Shown: positions 10,045 to 20,004 of the stretch, in pieces
How positions within the stretch are numbered: the stretch's first letter is position 1
Layout: each line of letters opens with the position of its first letter
Assembly (NCBI GenBank): GCA_963556255.1
Contig: OY744604.1
Span: 92,847,635 to 92,911,634, forward strand
DNA from: Allolobophora icterica
Taxonomy: Eukaryota; Annelida; Clitellata; Crassiclitellata; Lumbricidae
Direction of reading: 5' to 3'
DNA length: 64,000 nt
Program-made: the position numbers and the translations under genes
The notes under the pieces: model-generated
Databases searched by the model: none
What the model was told of the DNA's origin: nothing
What the model saw: only the letters and a program-made list of their open reading frames with translations

Positions 10045-11798
10045 CAGTGGCGTCATTAGGGTTGGTGTGACCCGGTGCGGTCAGTCACGGTGTCACCCCC
10101 ATGGACCTCCTCCTTTATTACCTTACCAGACCATACAGCATCCTTAGTAATTTTTTTACTAATGTTACTCGTAAATCATAAATCCTGTATATCACTGAAT
10201 GAAATGGTAATATTAGTGACATAAACAACTAGCAGAATTAAAATTACAAATGCATATTTTAATTTTTTATTTTAATTACTACCATCAGATCAGCAGTTAC
10301 ATCAATAAAAATCAAATTATTAATTAATGTTTGAACTATGGAGTGTAATGAAGGTGCATGCAGCTTTTACAGGCCTCGTCTCTTATTTAGTTTCCCAGAT
10401 CTGTGTGTCCGTCGTACGATAAACCCTGTGGAATGTATGGAATATCACTGGTGCTGGCTAAGGCCTGCATCGGGCGAAGCCGATGAGAGGCCGATCGCAG
10501 ACCTCCCTACTGGTGCTACCTACGGCCTGCATCGGGCACACGGGTGCTGTTAACCATGCCTGACAGGCCGTTCGCAGACCTCCCTACTGATGCTGCCTAC
10601 TGATGCTCCCTACTGACGCTGCACCCGGGCGCTGCTAACCATGCCTTAAAGGCTGAATTATAAAAGCGAGTATAGTCGCAAGGACAAACCTTCGACCACG
10701 TGGGACTTTTTTACTGAACCCGTATTTTCACACGGCCAGCTTTATGTTGCAATGTCGCGTTCACGAAACGGAGACAACATCAAAGTACTCATCAAGAAAA
10801 CCGACCGTCAACATCATTTGGTAAATGATGTTCGGTCTTCACTAGCAATGTCATTTATAATCAAGCATTCCAATAAACAAATTTCTGTTTCCTCCTATCA
10901 ATCCATTCTTTTTATTTTTCAACCCGTCATATCACGGGCAAATACTCTAGCTATAAAATAATGTTAAAAGAATACCAATTTTATATAATGAGGAAAAATA
11001 ATTGGAAATTTGGCTGATTATTTCTTAAAACATTGTAATATAGTAATAATATCAATTAAAATGAGGCTAGCAATTAAAAATATAAATTTATGGAAATATA
11101 CTCATGAATGAAATAATAAAAAAACACAGGAGCAAATACGCAAGCATTTCATAGTGAACATTTCGCCTAAATCAGAACTTTCCTTTCTTGGCTTTCAAAG
11201 CTGCGAACTTGTCACTCACTTCATCGAAATCAATGCCTCTCACCAACTCACTTTCAATTGATAACTTTTATACTTTTCTCCTTCTTCTCCTTTAATTAAT
11301 AACCTAGGCCTACTTCATTATCAGAAACATTATTGGTATAGGTTTTAAAATACTAATTAGTAATTACCATAACATTGCAGCTAAAATACCAGAAAATTGG
11401 ACGAGATCAACGATTAGAAAACACCACACGAAAACGATGAAAAAACAGCTCATGCTTGTAGCACGTGCTGACGAAAGTTATGAAACAACGTGGCTTGAAG
11501 CGTTTTGTAATTGGGTAATAATGACGGCACTGACCAGAGCGCATTAGAAGGTTCAAAAAGGTAAATTAACGTAGAGTTTCAGCTGTACGTAAATCGAAAC
11601 TGGTACAGTAGGCCTACATGCAAGCTGGGCTTACGAAAATTTGTTGGTTGTTATCTGTTATTGTTAGTTTTAAAATAATAAATTTAATTTCTGCTGAAAC
11701 TCTGTGAATTTTTTTTCTAGACAGTCATTTTGGTGTCGCCTCTCTGAGGGTGTCACCCGGTGCGGCCCGCACCCCCGCACCCCCTAGTGACGCTACTG
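10045..11798. mobile_element. Non-autonomous hAT-like transposon, 1.75 kb
   Basis: The left terminus CAGTGGCGTCATTAGGG and right terminus CCCTAGTGACGCTACTG are inverted repeats. Both flanks carry the exact 8-bp duplication ATGCACTC (10037-10044 and 11799-11806). Subterminal sequence 'GACCCGGTGCGG' and 'CACCCGGTGCGG' recurs at both ends. The interior has short internal duplications around 10461-10640 ('CCTGCATCGGGC', 'CGCAGACCTCCCTACT') but no transposase ORF. CAGTGGCGT termini with an 8-bp duplication are characteristic of hAT. The perfect duplication suggests relatively recent insertion into the CUB gene intron. Confidence 0.85.
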
Positions 11799-11904
11799 AT
11801 GCACTCACCAGCAGCCGGTCGCTTAGTCGTAAAACTTTAAAAACTTTACTCATTGTCGGATGGGGAGAGCACTCCAAGATCGCTTCTGTGCATGTCAACA
11901 TAAC

Positions 11905-11990
11905 TTCATAAACATCAGAGGTTTTCAAACTTTTTGGACCAGCGACCCCTTATTTTGTTAGCTCGCGGACCCACGTATTAAGTTACATTT
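11905..11990. mobile_element. hAT-like terminal fragment
   Basis: The sequence starting CAGAGGTTTTCAAACTTTTT and followed by GGACCAGCGACCCCTT is a classic hAT/Charlie-type terminal motif. No matching second end was found before exon 12131-12296, so this is a solo or truncated end. Confidence 0.4.
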
Positions 11991-12130
11991 ATCACTTAAA
12001 TTTTAATCAAAATAGGCTAAGAGGCAGACTATTTCCGCAATACAAGCTTGCTTATGACGCTGAGGACAATAATATTATAAGCTTAATATAAAAAGCAACG
12101 CTGAATAATTACTATTAGTAATTTATTCAC

Positions 12131-12296
12131 CTCCGTCACTGACGTAGTAATCGATGCTGAATCCAGGGTAGACCGTGTCGGCGTCTGTGTTGAAGAAGAG
12201 ACTTGCCTGACTGCACCATGGAATCGAAAGAGGTTGTGGTAACGTATGTCCTGAGTACTGCCTTTCAGAAAAGCTCGAGTTGGTAGGGCAACTGAT
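12131..12296 (-). CDS. CUB3 second-half exon
   Basis: A 166-bp exon with acceptor ...TTCCACAG and donor GTGAAT. It encodes 'ISCPTNSSFSERQYSGH', 'PLSIPWCSQASLFFNTD' and 'GFSIDYYVSDGG', the second half of a CUB domain. It enters in phase 0 and exits in phase 1. Its first-half partner is exon 34760-34929, 22.5 kb away across the Polinton. It is a paralogue of 53456-53621. Confidence 0.87.
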
Positions 12297-12890
12297 CTGT
12301 GGAATTAGGTATAATAAAAAATATTTTTATTTATTTAGTTTCACTTTTTGATTTGAGCAAACTACTTCTTTTCGATTACAGACAAATATGGGAAGTTTTA
12401 GAAAATCATTAAGCAGTGAACATATCTCGAACCAGTTGAGCCATTTTATTACATCACTCTAAAGTGCGTGCAAAGCAATACAAAAGTATTAAGAAGAATA
12501 ATATTTAAAAATTAAATTGCTTTAAAAGGGAATCCTAATTCAAATGGGCTTTATTCAGAAAGATTAACATAGTTAGTCACCAGGTAGACAAGATGGGCGC
12601 TAAAGGATTTATGCCATTTCAGAACCATTTCTGTATGCCATTTCTATATTTTTTACTTTTATTAAGTTAATTTACTTGCTCTCCTTCTGGAAGGTTTCTT
12701 TCTTCTCGATGTTCACCACAACGGAACCTCAAGTCGCTACGTAGCTGGTGGAGGCTTTATTCTACAAGTCCTCGCTAGACACGGTCCATCCTCTGGGAGA
12801 ATGGTTGTGCATGTCCTCGTGTAAAATTAGCTGGAACGACTTGGAAGATCGTCATCATTCAAAAACTGCTGCCAACATCTAGCTCCCTAC
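12297..12890. other. Intron, partly similar to the intron after 53622
   Basis: The first about 240 bp share phrases with 53622-53815 ('TATTTAGTTTCA', 'GTGCAAAGCA', 'TTAAGAA/ACTAAGAA' and following). This supports common descent of the two introns. No gene was seen. Confidence 0.45.
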
Positions 12891-14154
12891 TCTCCCAGTC
12901 CGCGAATTATGATATTGACTATTTATACCGAAACTGTTGAAAGACTTCTGCTCTGCGGCGATCTTAACTGCGCTGGATCTTATGGCCATATCAACGACTT
13001 TCCAGCCGATATCTTTTCCACTTATGGCCTTCACCAGTTTGTCGATGTACGAACTTGAGTGGACAGCCGTGATAACCTTGATGTTGCTGACGATAGGACC
13101 ACTATCTACGTGTGAGATCACAAGCGTTTGCTGTGTAAAAACCTACTCCTATAACCAGCCTGCGATGCACGTATAACGTAGCGTTAAAGCTGTAAACTCC
13201 GTCCAGTTCAATCAGTTGCTTATCAATTCCGATCTGTTTACTGAAGCTGCAAAAACTGTGGACGATTTTGCCGAAAATCTCAAGAACACTGCGTCACTCA
13301 AACTGGATAAAGCCGCCCTGCTTCACATCTGTCATCGGCGACCTTCTAAGCCGGTCTCGTCTAAGGCAAGAGAACGTCGTTGTCTAGAGCGTAGATGAAA
13401 AAGCTCAGGCCTTAAAGAGGTTAAAACAGCGTTTTCGTCAACAAAACCGCCCTGTAAATAAACTCATAAACGATCCTAGGAGCTCTTTCTACTGCGGCCA
13501 ACTTGAACGTACTCAAAATTCTCGGGACCGATTGCGCATCTCCCAGTGGTTTCTGCAACCAAAAGATGCTATAACCTGCAACGCTTAAAACGAGAGAACA
13601 AGAAACTATGTTCCGACTTCGTCTCATTTTTCACAAACAAAATTTTGTCAAACTGAAATGTAAAATTTGTAATTGTACTGCCAATCTGAGATGGAGCTAC
13701 CTACTGCTTGACTTCGACTTCTCTTAATGACATACCTTTTCAAACATACTTTCAAATCTTCTCTCTTCTTGACCATTTTATTATCCCTAATTCATCCCAC
13801 AGATTAGTAAATTCAGTATGCATCACTTACTGGTTCTTGTTCTGGTATTTTTCTACAACCTTGTTATTCATTTGGTCATTTTCTTTTTCCCGTGGCTGTT
13901 TTCCATCATGTTTCAAATATGCCTCAGTCATACCTTTACTTTATAAACCAGATCTGGACATTAACATCCTGTGAAATTTAATACCTATATCCAACCTCAG
14001 TAAATTTCAAATATTTTTTAACGTCTCATACTTACAACGAACAAGAAACACATTAATTCGTCCTTTAATTTCAGTTCTAACCGTTCATTTTACCGCTTAA
14101 ACTATTCCACTGTAACTGCTCGCGCGTTTACGTCCACTTTTAAAATGGATAAGG

Positions 14155-14230
14155 GTGTGTAATGTAATGTAGTGTAATATAAACATTTGTAAAGCGCTCC
14201 TTGCAGCACAGCTCTTCAGAAGCGCTTTCA
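14155..14230 (-). mobile_element. LINE/SINE 3'-tail fragment
   Basis: On the minus strand this reads AAAGCGCTTCTGAAGAG, then AAGGAGCGCTTTACAAAT and a TTACA-type repeat tail. It is the same stem-loop plus tail arrangement as the other LINE ends in the window, without coding sequence. Confidence 0.55.
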
Positions 14231-14397
14231 GCCGGATAGTAGTATACCTTTACCCTAGTCCTCAAACTTTAGCTTTCGACACTAGACCACCAACTGCTAC
14301 TTTCTAGACTTAGTCAAAGCATCGGTGTCTCTGGAACTGCCCTAAACGTGTTAGCTTCTAACAATTGCAATCGCTTTCAGCAAGTGGCATTAGTATT

Positions 14398-14933
14398 ATT
14401 ATTATTATTTATTATTACAGAAGTCTTATATAGCGCCCCTTCAAGGTAATCTACTCAGGAGCGCTCCCAGTCCAACCCCGGTCAAACAAGACAGTTTTAA
14501 GGCAAGAGTGGAACAGAGAAGAGCAATTTATCGGGGTCAGGCGCAGCTCTACTGGGAGCCCATTCCAGGTCGCTGGGCCGGAGACAGAGAAGGCACGGTG
14601 CTGCCGGATAGCAGTCCGTGCGCGGGGGACAAGGAGCTCAGCCTGCGCTGCGGAGCGAAGTGAACCACGACGCTGGACAGCCACAGTGGAGCAGCAAAGT
14701 TCCCGGAGATAAGGGGGAGCCAAGCCCTCAAGGCACCGCCGAACTAAAGCTGAGACCCGATAAGCAATGCGCTGCGGGTAGGGGAGCCAGTGGAGCACCT
14801 CCCGCATATACTCAGAGACCCGGCCAAATTTAGGGATGCCACCCACCAGCCGGGCAGCCGTGCGTAGGACCCGATTGAGGCACTTCAATCGGCAGGTTGG
14901 GAGTCCTGATCCTTCTGTCTGCACTGTTGGTCA
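14398..14933 (-). mobile_element. L2-like LINE 3' end (157-aa ORF remnant)
   Basis: The minus-strand ORF 14451-14924 encodes the C-terminal part of L2/CR1-like ORF2: 'VLRTAARLVGGIPKFGRVSE', 'VLHWLPYPQRIAYRVSALV', 'LLVPRARTAIRQHRAFSVSG' and 'ATWNGLPVELRL'. The 3' end has GAGCGCTCCTGAG, GGGGCGCTATATAAG and an AATAATAAT tail (14398-14417). It is 5'-truncated and GC-rich, and it is inserted in the plus-strand LINE, whose RT reading resumes at 14935. Confidence 0.75.
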
Positions 14934-15600
14934 CAAGGATCTCTTCTTGGCCCACTATTAGATAAAATATTCACTTCACCAATCAGTCGCATAGCCAATC
15001 ACTTCGAAGTCCAGTTACAGTAGTATTCCGATGATACCCAGATTTAAATTTATCTGTCACCTACGCAGCAGTCCGGAAAAAGTGAAACTCGTAGAGTGCC
15101 TCTCTACAGTGCCGTCATCTTTCTACCTCAACGGTTTCGCCATAGACCCAGATAAATCTGTGGCTATTATGTTTGGCTCATGCCAACGACTGTTCTTTAT
15201 TACTTCTCACTCCAGCGTTGATCTTGCTAGCACTCCTGTTCCGCTATCAAAACCTGACAAACACTTGGACAGTTATCTTACATTTCGGCCCCACACACGA
15301 AAATCTTAGCAAATCTTCTATCATATGAAGGCAATACCTCAAATAAGGTTTGCTCGTGTCAAAGACATGTCATATATATATTATATCCTGCTATCTTGTC
15401 TGCTTGCCTCAATTATGCCAACTGTGTGTTTGCAGATATCTCAAATATTGAAGTCATCAGGTTCCAATGCATCCATAATACTATCGCAGAGCTGGTTATG
15501 ATGATTGTTGTTGATGATGCATGGCAGTGTATTGGTCTGTTAGCATTCAGTAAGCTGAGAGGCAGACTGGGCCTAGCACTGATAAGCTTTGCTCAGATGA

Positions 15601-16206
15601 AATAAAAATAGCTTAGATGGTCAGTTGGTCTGGCACACAGACCAACTGTGTGCCAGAGCAATAGATAGAGTGATACTTATATTTGGCGAGACGAGAAAGG
15701 GAAGTTATATTTAGCATCTTGTGGTCAGAGCCTGGGTAGGCTCATCGCCAGCCGTAAAAGGGGAGAACACGAGGAAGTGTGTAGTGGAGTTACTCTCATA
15801 GGCCGACGACGGTGGAGGTAGATGAAAAGAGAGGAAGGGATTTGGCTAGACCGACTCAGAGAGGAGGATATAAGGATTCAGCTGAGGCGAGTGAGGTCGT
15901 CGGTTGCTGGAGCTGAAGATGATCGGACGTAGAAGAACGGAGCAGACGTTGGGCAAGATGGAGAGACGTAGCAGTCAGGTCATGGGTTAGACACTGGGAA
16001 CAGACAGACTGACATCTACGAAAGAAGCTAAGTAGATTAATAATATAATTATAATTATTACATTTACTGTCATTGTTATTATTATTTGCATGATTATTGT
16101 TCTTGTAATGGGTAACGCGAGTTGAGCTCTTGTCGTTTATAATAAATAATATATTGTGGAAAAGAGAATTGTATGTAGCTAGGTTCCCCAAAGACATAGA
16201 ATACTC
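15601..16206. other. Intron sequence left of the Polinton
   Basis: No gene recognised. The minus-strand ORF at 15856-16197 is Asn-rich from an ATT-rich run and has no motif. A pair of overlapping perfect hairpins lies at 15625-15657. Confidence 0.4.
15625..15657. repeat. Overlapping alternative hairpins
   Basis: TTGGTCTG/CAGACCAA (15625-15632 and 15638-15645, 5-base loop) overlaps TCTGGCACACAG/CTGTGTGCCAGA (15629-15640 and 15646-15657, 5-base loop). Only one of the two can form at a time. Confidence 0.8.
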
Positions 16207-16213
16207 TCACTAA
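16207..16213. repeat. Target-site duplication TCACTAA, left copy
   Basis: It is identical to 33981-33987 and immediately flanks the inverted repeats that begin GTAGATGTCC. Polintons usually make 6-bp duplications. Here the direct repeat is 7 bp (8 if the preceding C is counted), because terminal bases of the element coincide with target bases, so the exact cut cannot be fixed. Confidence 0.9.
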
Positions 16214-16546
16214 GTAGATGTCCATTACGGGCTTTGGCGCAGCACCTCACTATTCTATCAAATTTGCCAGGGGATGGTCGCCACCCCCACAATTTTTTGT
16301 CCCCACCACTCCATTATCTCACCGAATTAAGAGGATGTCGGTCTATACCACCTAGGTCTCCAGAGAGTCCCTAGATCCCACGGGCCTTGATAGCGGGTCG
16401 ATTTTTTTGGTGTACGAATTATGCCACCAAAAACCTGCAAGCCAAAGCCAAAAAATAAGGATCGTGGATTGCCTTAACACACCGAAATGTAAAGTCCCGT
16501 TTGCTGCCGGCCGAGACCCTCCCACGAGGCCGGCCCAAACCATTGG
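16214..16546 (+). repeat. Polinton left terminal inverted repeat
   Basis: 333 bp, matching the reverse complement of 33648-33980 with two substitutions and no indel as read by eye. The substitutions are GCTGCC versus GCTGAC near 16507 and GCCGGCCC versus GCCGCCCC near 16532. The outer end is GTAGATGTCC, or AGTAGATG if the shared A is included, compatible with the AG...CT convention of Polintons. Small ORFs inside the TIRs on both sides are mirror artefacts. Confidence 0.95.
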
Positions 16547-16640
16547 AGTGTGCCAGTAAAAATTATAGCCCACTAATCGTACGGCGGTGGTGCGCTAGGA
16601 ATAACGGACTCACTACTCCAACCACCAAGGATGAAAACTT

Positions 16641-17246
16641 TTATGTTGAGGTTCGCGGGCAAGACCCGGCGCTGGTTAGTTTCTTGATTAGTTCTGCCAC
16701 CATCTGGTCTTTGCTTTGACTCGGCAACTCTTTTTTTCCATTCTTGCTTTGTATATCACGTTTCATCGTTCTATATTTCTCCTCCTCTCCTAGAATAAGC
16801 TTGTATTCTTCATCGCTAATAGCTGTGTCTTCCAAAGCCCGAGAAATATGGTCATGAACTGTGTTTAGCTTACTTTCCGCCAAAATACAAATTTCGTCGT
16901 GTTTTGAAGCTTTAGCAACGAAACTTCTACTTACAACATTTCCAATAATATCCAGAAAACTCGTCGCTATGGCCAAACTCTCCAGAACAATACCAGGAAT
17001 AAAACCAATACCAGTGGCTAACATAGCTGCCCCACCCACCCCAGTTCCAAGACTAACTATAGCAAGGCCGGCCGAGGCCCCATTAGCCACATCTACAACC
17101 CTCTTATACTTTTTGCACAGTTGTCCCCGACTTATCGCCTCAGACCTCAGGAATGCTTCTATTTCACCGATCTTCTGCAAGCGAAATGTTTGCGACGTCG
17201 TGTCTGACGAAATTGTTGACTCCATCAGCGGTGGGTACAAAGACAT
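16641..17246 (-). CDS. Polinton conserved membrane protein, 201 aa
   Basis: The last gene of the minus-strand structural block, ending 95 bp inside the left TIR. A soluble N-terminus ends in 'LCKKYKRVV'. It is followed by a strongly hydrophobic Gly/Ala-rich segment (about residues 57-105: 'GTGVGGAAMLATGIGFIPGI' and 'LESLAIATSFLDIIGNVV') long enough for two membrane passes. The C-terminal half is charged and helical, with 'KHDEICILAESKLNTV' and 'ISDEEYKLILGE'. From memory, proteins of this layout recur in Polintons of aquatic invertebrates, but their function is unknown to me. A membrane-active or virion-associated role is inference. The start is preceded by CTATAAAAAAGT. Confidence 0.85.
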   Translation of the reverse strand: MSLYPPLMESTISSDTTSQTFRLQKIGEIEAFLRSEAISRGQLCKKYKRVVDVANGASAGLAIVSLGTGVGGAAMLATGIGFIPGIVLESLAIATSFLDIIGNVVSRSFVAKASKHDEICILAESKLNTVHDHISRALEDTAISDEEYKLILGEEEKYRTMKRDIQSKNGKKELPSQSKDQMVAELIKKLTSAGSCPRTST

Positions 17247-17252
17247 ACTTTT

Positions 17253-17798
17253 TTATAGTTGCTCTATCAGTAACGTTACGTTTAACTCAATAGTTGAAGT
17301 ACTTAAAACGCCTCTCTTTTTTCCTTCAATTCGAAAACTCGTTTGTCCTGGAATGAATATTGCCCTAGATGCATCAAATTGTCCACTTTGAATGTCAACT
17401 GTACGATCGATGCTACCCGCGGCTGTAATAATGCGAACTGACGCATCACCGGTACTAACACCAAACATTGTAAGCTTCCAGAACCCGCCCTCTAACGAAA
17501 CCCCCTGATTGGTGGTTTGCAAAGTTATACACGGAAAACGCGCAGCGGTCAATGGAAGAGTTTGCCACGCAGTCGTGGTTACCGTTCCGGCCGCCGTATA
17601 GATATCGCGGTTGTGGTAATCGTCAGACACGAAGTCGATGTGCTGTTGAGGCACCGCGGTCAATAGCTCTGCGGTGGGCTTCGGGACGTCGTACCCCCAG
17701 TGGCCCACATCACCTAGACTGTCTATGCTGTATTTGCACATGTCTATTTCTCCGTGTTGACGGAGATACCCCCGAATCTTGTAGTGCGCGTCAGTCAT
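17253..17798 (-). CDS. Polinton protein of unknown function, 181 aa (possible fiber partner)
   Basis: It sits 6 bp after the fiber stop codon and 6 bp before the next start, so it belongs to the same cluster. It has no signal peptide or transmembrane segment. The N-terminal part is polar ('YKIRGYLRQHGEIDMCKYS'). The C-terminal part alternates Thr/Ile/Val with glycine turns ('AGTVTTTAWQTLPL', 'FWKLTMFGVSTGDASVRI', 'STIELNVTLL'), which looks like a beta-sandwich. Position and composition suggest a virion surface or fiber-associated protein. This is inference only. CAGTAGTATAGAAAAAT precedes the ATG. Confidence 0.8.
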   Translation of the reverse strand: MTDAHYKIRGYLRQHGEIDMCKYSIDSLGDVGHWGYDVPKPTAELLTAVPQQHIDFVSDDYHNRDIYTAAGTVTTTAWQTLPLTAARFPCITLQTTNQGVSLEGGFWKLTMFGVSTGDASVRIITAAGSIDRTVDIQSGQFDASRAIFIPGQTSFRIEGKKRGVLSTSTIELNVTLLIEQL

Positions 17799-17804
17799 AT
17801 TTTT

Positions 17805-19976
17805 CTATACTACTGACTGTCCCTCGTGTTTAAAATATGTATAGATCTGGAAGTGGGTTATTCCAAAAGTAGGTTGTGGTGGGCTGGTGGCCAAGACCAT
17901 CAGCCTGAATTTTTTGTATAAACTCTGAGTTGTGAAGGTGAACTCTTGCGCAGAATTAGTCAAAGTGACATTGGAGGTGATGAGCGCATCAAAACTATTT
18001 TCATCATCGGGCGGAGTCCCATAAATCCTCCAGGACGTGACACGCGGAGCAGTAGAACTAATTCCCCCAGTCAGACTAACCTTCCATACTCGCACAGCCG
18101 TCGGGCATTCAATCTGTAACCAAGTCCCACTAACCTGAGCACCAATATCGGCTCTCGATCTGGACGCCGTCTTCCACTCACCCCTCACACCCGAGTTGAA
18201 TGCCATATGAGGCGGGTTAGTGGGTAAAGATTCGTTGGCTGAGGCAATAAAACCCGTTTCGGAAACGTTTCTGGATAGGGGCGGAATGTGGCCGCTGTAG
18301 TTGAGAATCTTGAGGCCCGCCGCGTATCGCCTTTCATTAGCTATCTCACTGTCCACATACCGCTTGTTAGTCAGGTACCATGGCCCCGAGGGCGGCGTAT
18401 AATTATTCGTAGTGGCGTTGGTGATCAGCTGCGTCACTTGTTTCAAACTCGCGGCGTCACTATCAGATCCTGGAATTTCTGTTGGGAGCCCAGTCACTCT
18501 TTTACCACCCATAGCCAGATCACCGGTCATGGTACTGCCGGATTTTAGCACGCAGGCGTTCCTAACGATAATATCTTGCTCGTTGGCATATCTCTTAGCG
18601 GCGTCAGCTTTCTGGTCCGCATAGAGTCTAACGGAAGCTCCAATTTCAGCGTTTTTCACGTCAACGTATCGTTTATTTGTCACATGCAACGGTTCTGTTG
18701 GTACTCTATCACTCTTTGTCATGTTGTCGGCGATCAGCTTCGATACTTGTGCCATACTCGTCGCGTCGCTTTCGGACGTTGCTGCGCCCGTAGGGAGCCC
18801 AGTAACTCTTTTACCGCCCATGGTTAAATCACCAGTCATTGCATCACCAGCTTTAAGCACGCACGCGCTCCTAACGATAACATCTTGCTCGTTGGCGTGC
18901 GTCTTAGCAGCTTCAGCTTTCTGGTCCGCATAGAGTCTAACTGAAGCTCCAATCTCAGCGTTTTTCGCGTCCACATACCGTTTGTTAGTCAAGTACTTTG
19001 GTCCAGCCGGCGCCGTATCATTATTCTTAGTGGCGTTGCTGATCAGCTGCGTCACCTGTTTCAAACTCGCGGCGTCGCTATCGGATCCTGGAATTTCTGT
19101 TGGGAGCCCAGTCACTCTTTTGCCACCCATGGTCAAATCACCAGTCATAGAATCGCCGCTTTTGAGCACATGCTCGCCTCTTACGATAGCATGCTTCTCG
19201 TCCACATATCTTCTAGCGGTGGTGACCTTCTCATCCACGTACTGTCTGTAAGAAGCGTCGCGGGAATCTACATACCGCTTATTCACCACATGCAACGACT
19301 CCGTGGGTACTCTATCGAGTTTTACTAGAGCGCCAGCGACCGCTGTTGACACTTGTTTCCAACTCGCTGCGTCGCTATCGGATCCTGAAATTTCTGTTGG
19401 GAGCCCAGTAACTCGGTGGCCACCCATAACTAAACTTCCAGTCATTACACCGCCGGATTTGAGCACGCACGCATTCCTGACGATAACATCTTGCTCGTTA
19501 ACATAACTTTTAACAATAAGGTCCTTATCATCTGCATACCGCCTAACGGAATCTCTCAGCCCCGCATTCTTCTCGTCCGTGTACTGCCTGGCATCGATAA
19601 GCTTTTGGTCTGCATGATTTTCGGCTGCGGTCGCCTTCTGGTCCGCGTATCTTACCACTTGTGCCCAGCTCGCTGCGTCGCTTTCAGACGCTTCTGCGTC
19701 TGTGGGCAGCCCAGTAACTTTGTGGCCACCCATTTTTAGAACACCAGACATCGTTCCACCGGTGATTTGTAAGTTGTCCTGATCTATGATGTCTGCATAA
19801 GCCTTTGTCGCGGCGTCTGTTTCCATCGTGGGCGTTCCCACGTTTGTCAGTCGAAAACCTCCAGCCGACAGAATTCCCATCATGGTATCACCAGCCTTGT
19901 GGACGAGCCCAGCGGCGCTTATCTGCCCCCCTCCCACCCCACCTCCACCGTCTCTTCCAAATTTGTCAACCGGCAT
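17805..19976 (-). CDS. Fiber-like protein with phage-type repeats, 723 aa
   Basis: A short Gly-rich head ('FGRDGGGGVGGGQIS') is followed by six repeats of the form G-x-x-M-T-G-x-L-x-M-G-G-x-x-V-T-G-L-P-T. They lie between about residues 30 and 520 and are each followed by 'SDSDAAS(W/L)KQV'-type sequence. Spacers are rich in 'YVD', 'YADQKA' and 'NEQDVIVR' heptad-like stretches suited to trimeric coiled coil. Such repeats are characteristic of bacteriophage tail fibers. The last about 160 residues form a different domain ('TWLQIECPTAVRVWKVSLTG', 'TSWRIYGTPPDDENSF', 'YKKFRLMVLA') resembling F5/8-type galactose-binding folds, so it probably binds a receptor or glycan. The inferred role is the attachment spike at the capsid vertex. 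The repeats are also strongly repetitive at DNA level. TATATAAAAA lies directly before the ATG. Confidence 0.88.
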   Translation of the reverse strand: MPVDKFGRDGGGGVGGGQISAAGLVHKAGDTMMGILSAGGFRLTNVGTPTMETDAATKAYADIIDQDNLQITGGTMSGVLKMGGHKVTGLPTDAEASESDAASWAQVVRYADQKATAAENHADQKLIDARQYTDEKNAGLRDSVRRYADDKDLIVKSYVNEQDVIVRNACVLKSGGVMTGSLVMGGHRVTGLPTEISGSDSDAASWKQVSTAVAGALVKLDRVPTESLHVVNKRYVDSRDASYRQYVDEKVTTARRYVDEKHAIVRGEHVLKSGDSMTGDLTMGGKRVTGLPTEIPGSDSDAASLKQVTQLISNATKNNDTAPAGPKYLTNKRYVDAKNAEIGASVRLYADQKAEAAKTHANEQDVIVRSACVLKAGDAMTGDLTMGGKRVTGLPTGAATSESDATSMAQVSKLIADNMTKSDRVPTEPLHVTNKRYVDVKNAEIGASVRLYADQKADAAKRYANEQDIIVRNACVLKSGSTMTGDLAMGGKRVTGLPTEIPGSDSDAASLKQVTQLITNATTNNYTPPSGPWYLTNKRYVDSEIANERRYAAGLKILNYSGHIPPLSRNVSETGFIASANESLPTNPPHMAFNSGVRGEWKTASRSRADIGAQVSGTWLQIECPTAVRVWKVSLTGGISSTAPRVTSWRIYGTPPDDENSFDALITSNVTLTNSAQEFTFTTQSLYKKFRLMVLATSPPQPTFGITHFQIYTYFKHEGQSVV

Positions 19977-20004
19977 TTTTTATATACAAAAAGGTGACGG
20001 AAGT

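Larger units (their letters stand above)
12900..15600 (+). mobile_element. Degenerate LINE with endonuclease and RT remnants
   Basis: Plus-strand remnants occur in canonical order. The endonuclease block 'LLLCGDLNCAGSYGHI' and 'YGLHQFVDVRT' lies at about 12950-13060. RT fingers 'GCFPSCFKYASVIPLLYKPD' lie at about 13895-13955. The palm 'LSRLSQSIGVSGTALN' lies at about 14305-14350, 'SQGSLLGPLLDKIF' at about 14935-14975 and 'YSDDTQI' near 15027. Many stops and frameshifts are present. A minus-strand LINE 3' end (14398-14933) and a small LINE-tail fragment (14155-14230) are nested inside. Confidence 0.6.

Noticed and set aside
15856..16197. 113-aa Asn-rich minus-strand ORF next to the Polinton
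   Set aside because: Driven by an ATT-rich run with no recognisable domain or splice context.
16352..16573. 73-aa minus-strand ORF in the left TIR and its 63-aa plus-strand mirror at 33651-33842
   Set aside because: Both come from the inverted repeats themselves. No motif is visible, and the two differ only because of the TIR ends.
18288..19739. Plus-strand ORFs opposite the fiber gene
   Set aside because: Shadow frames created by the repetitive fiber coding sequence.
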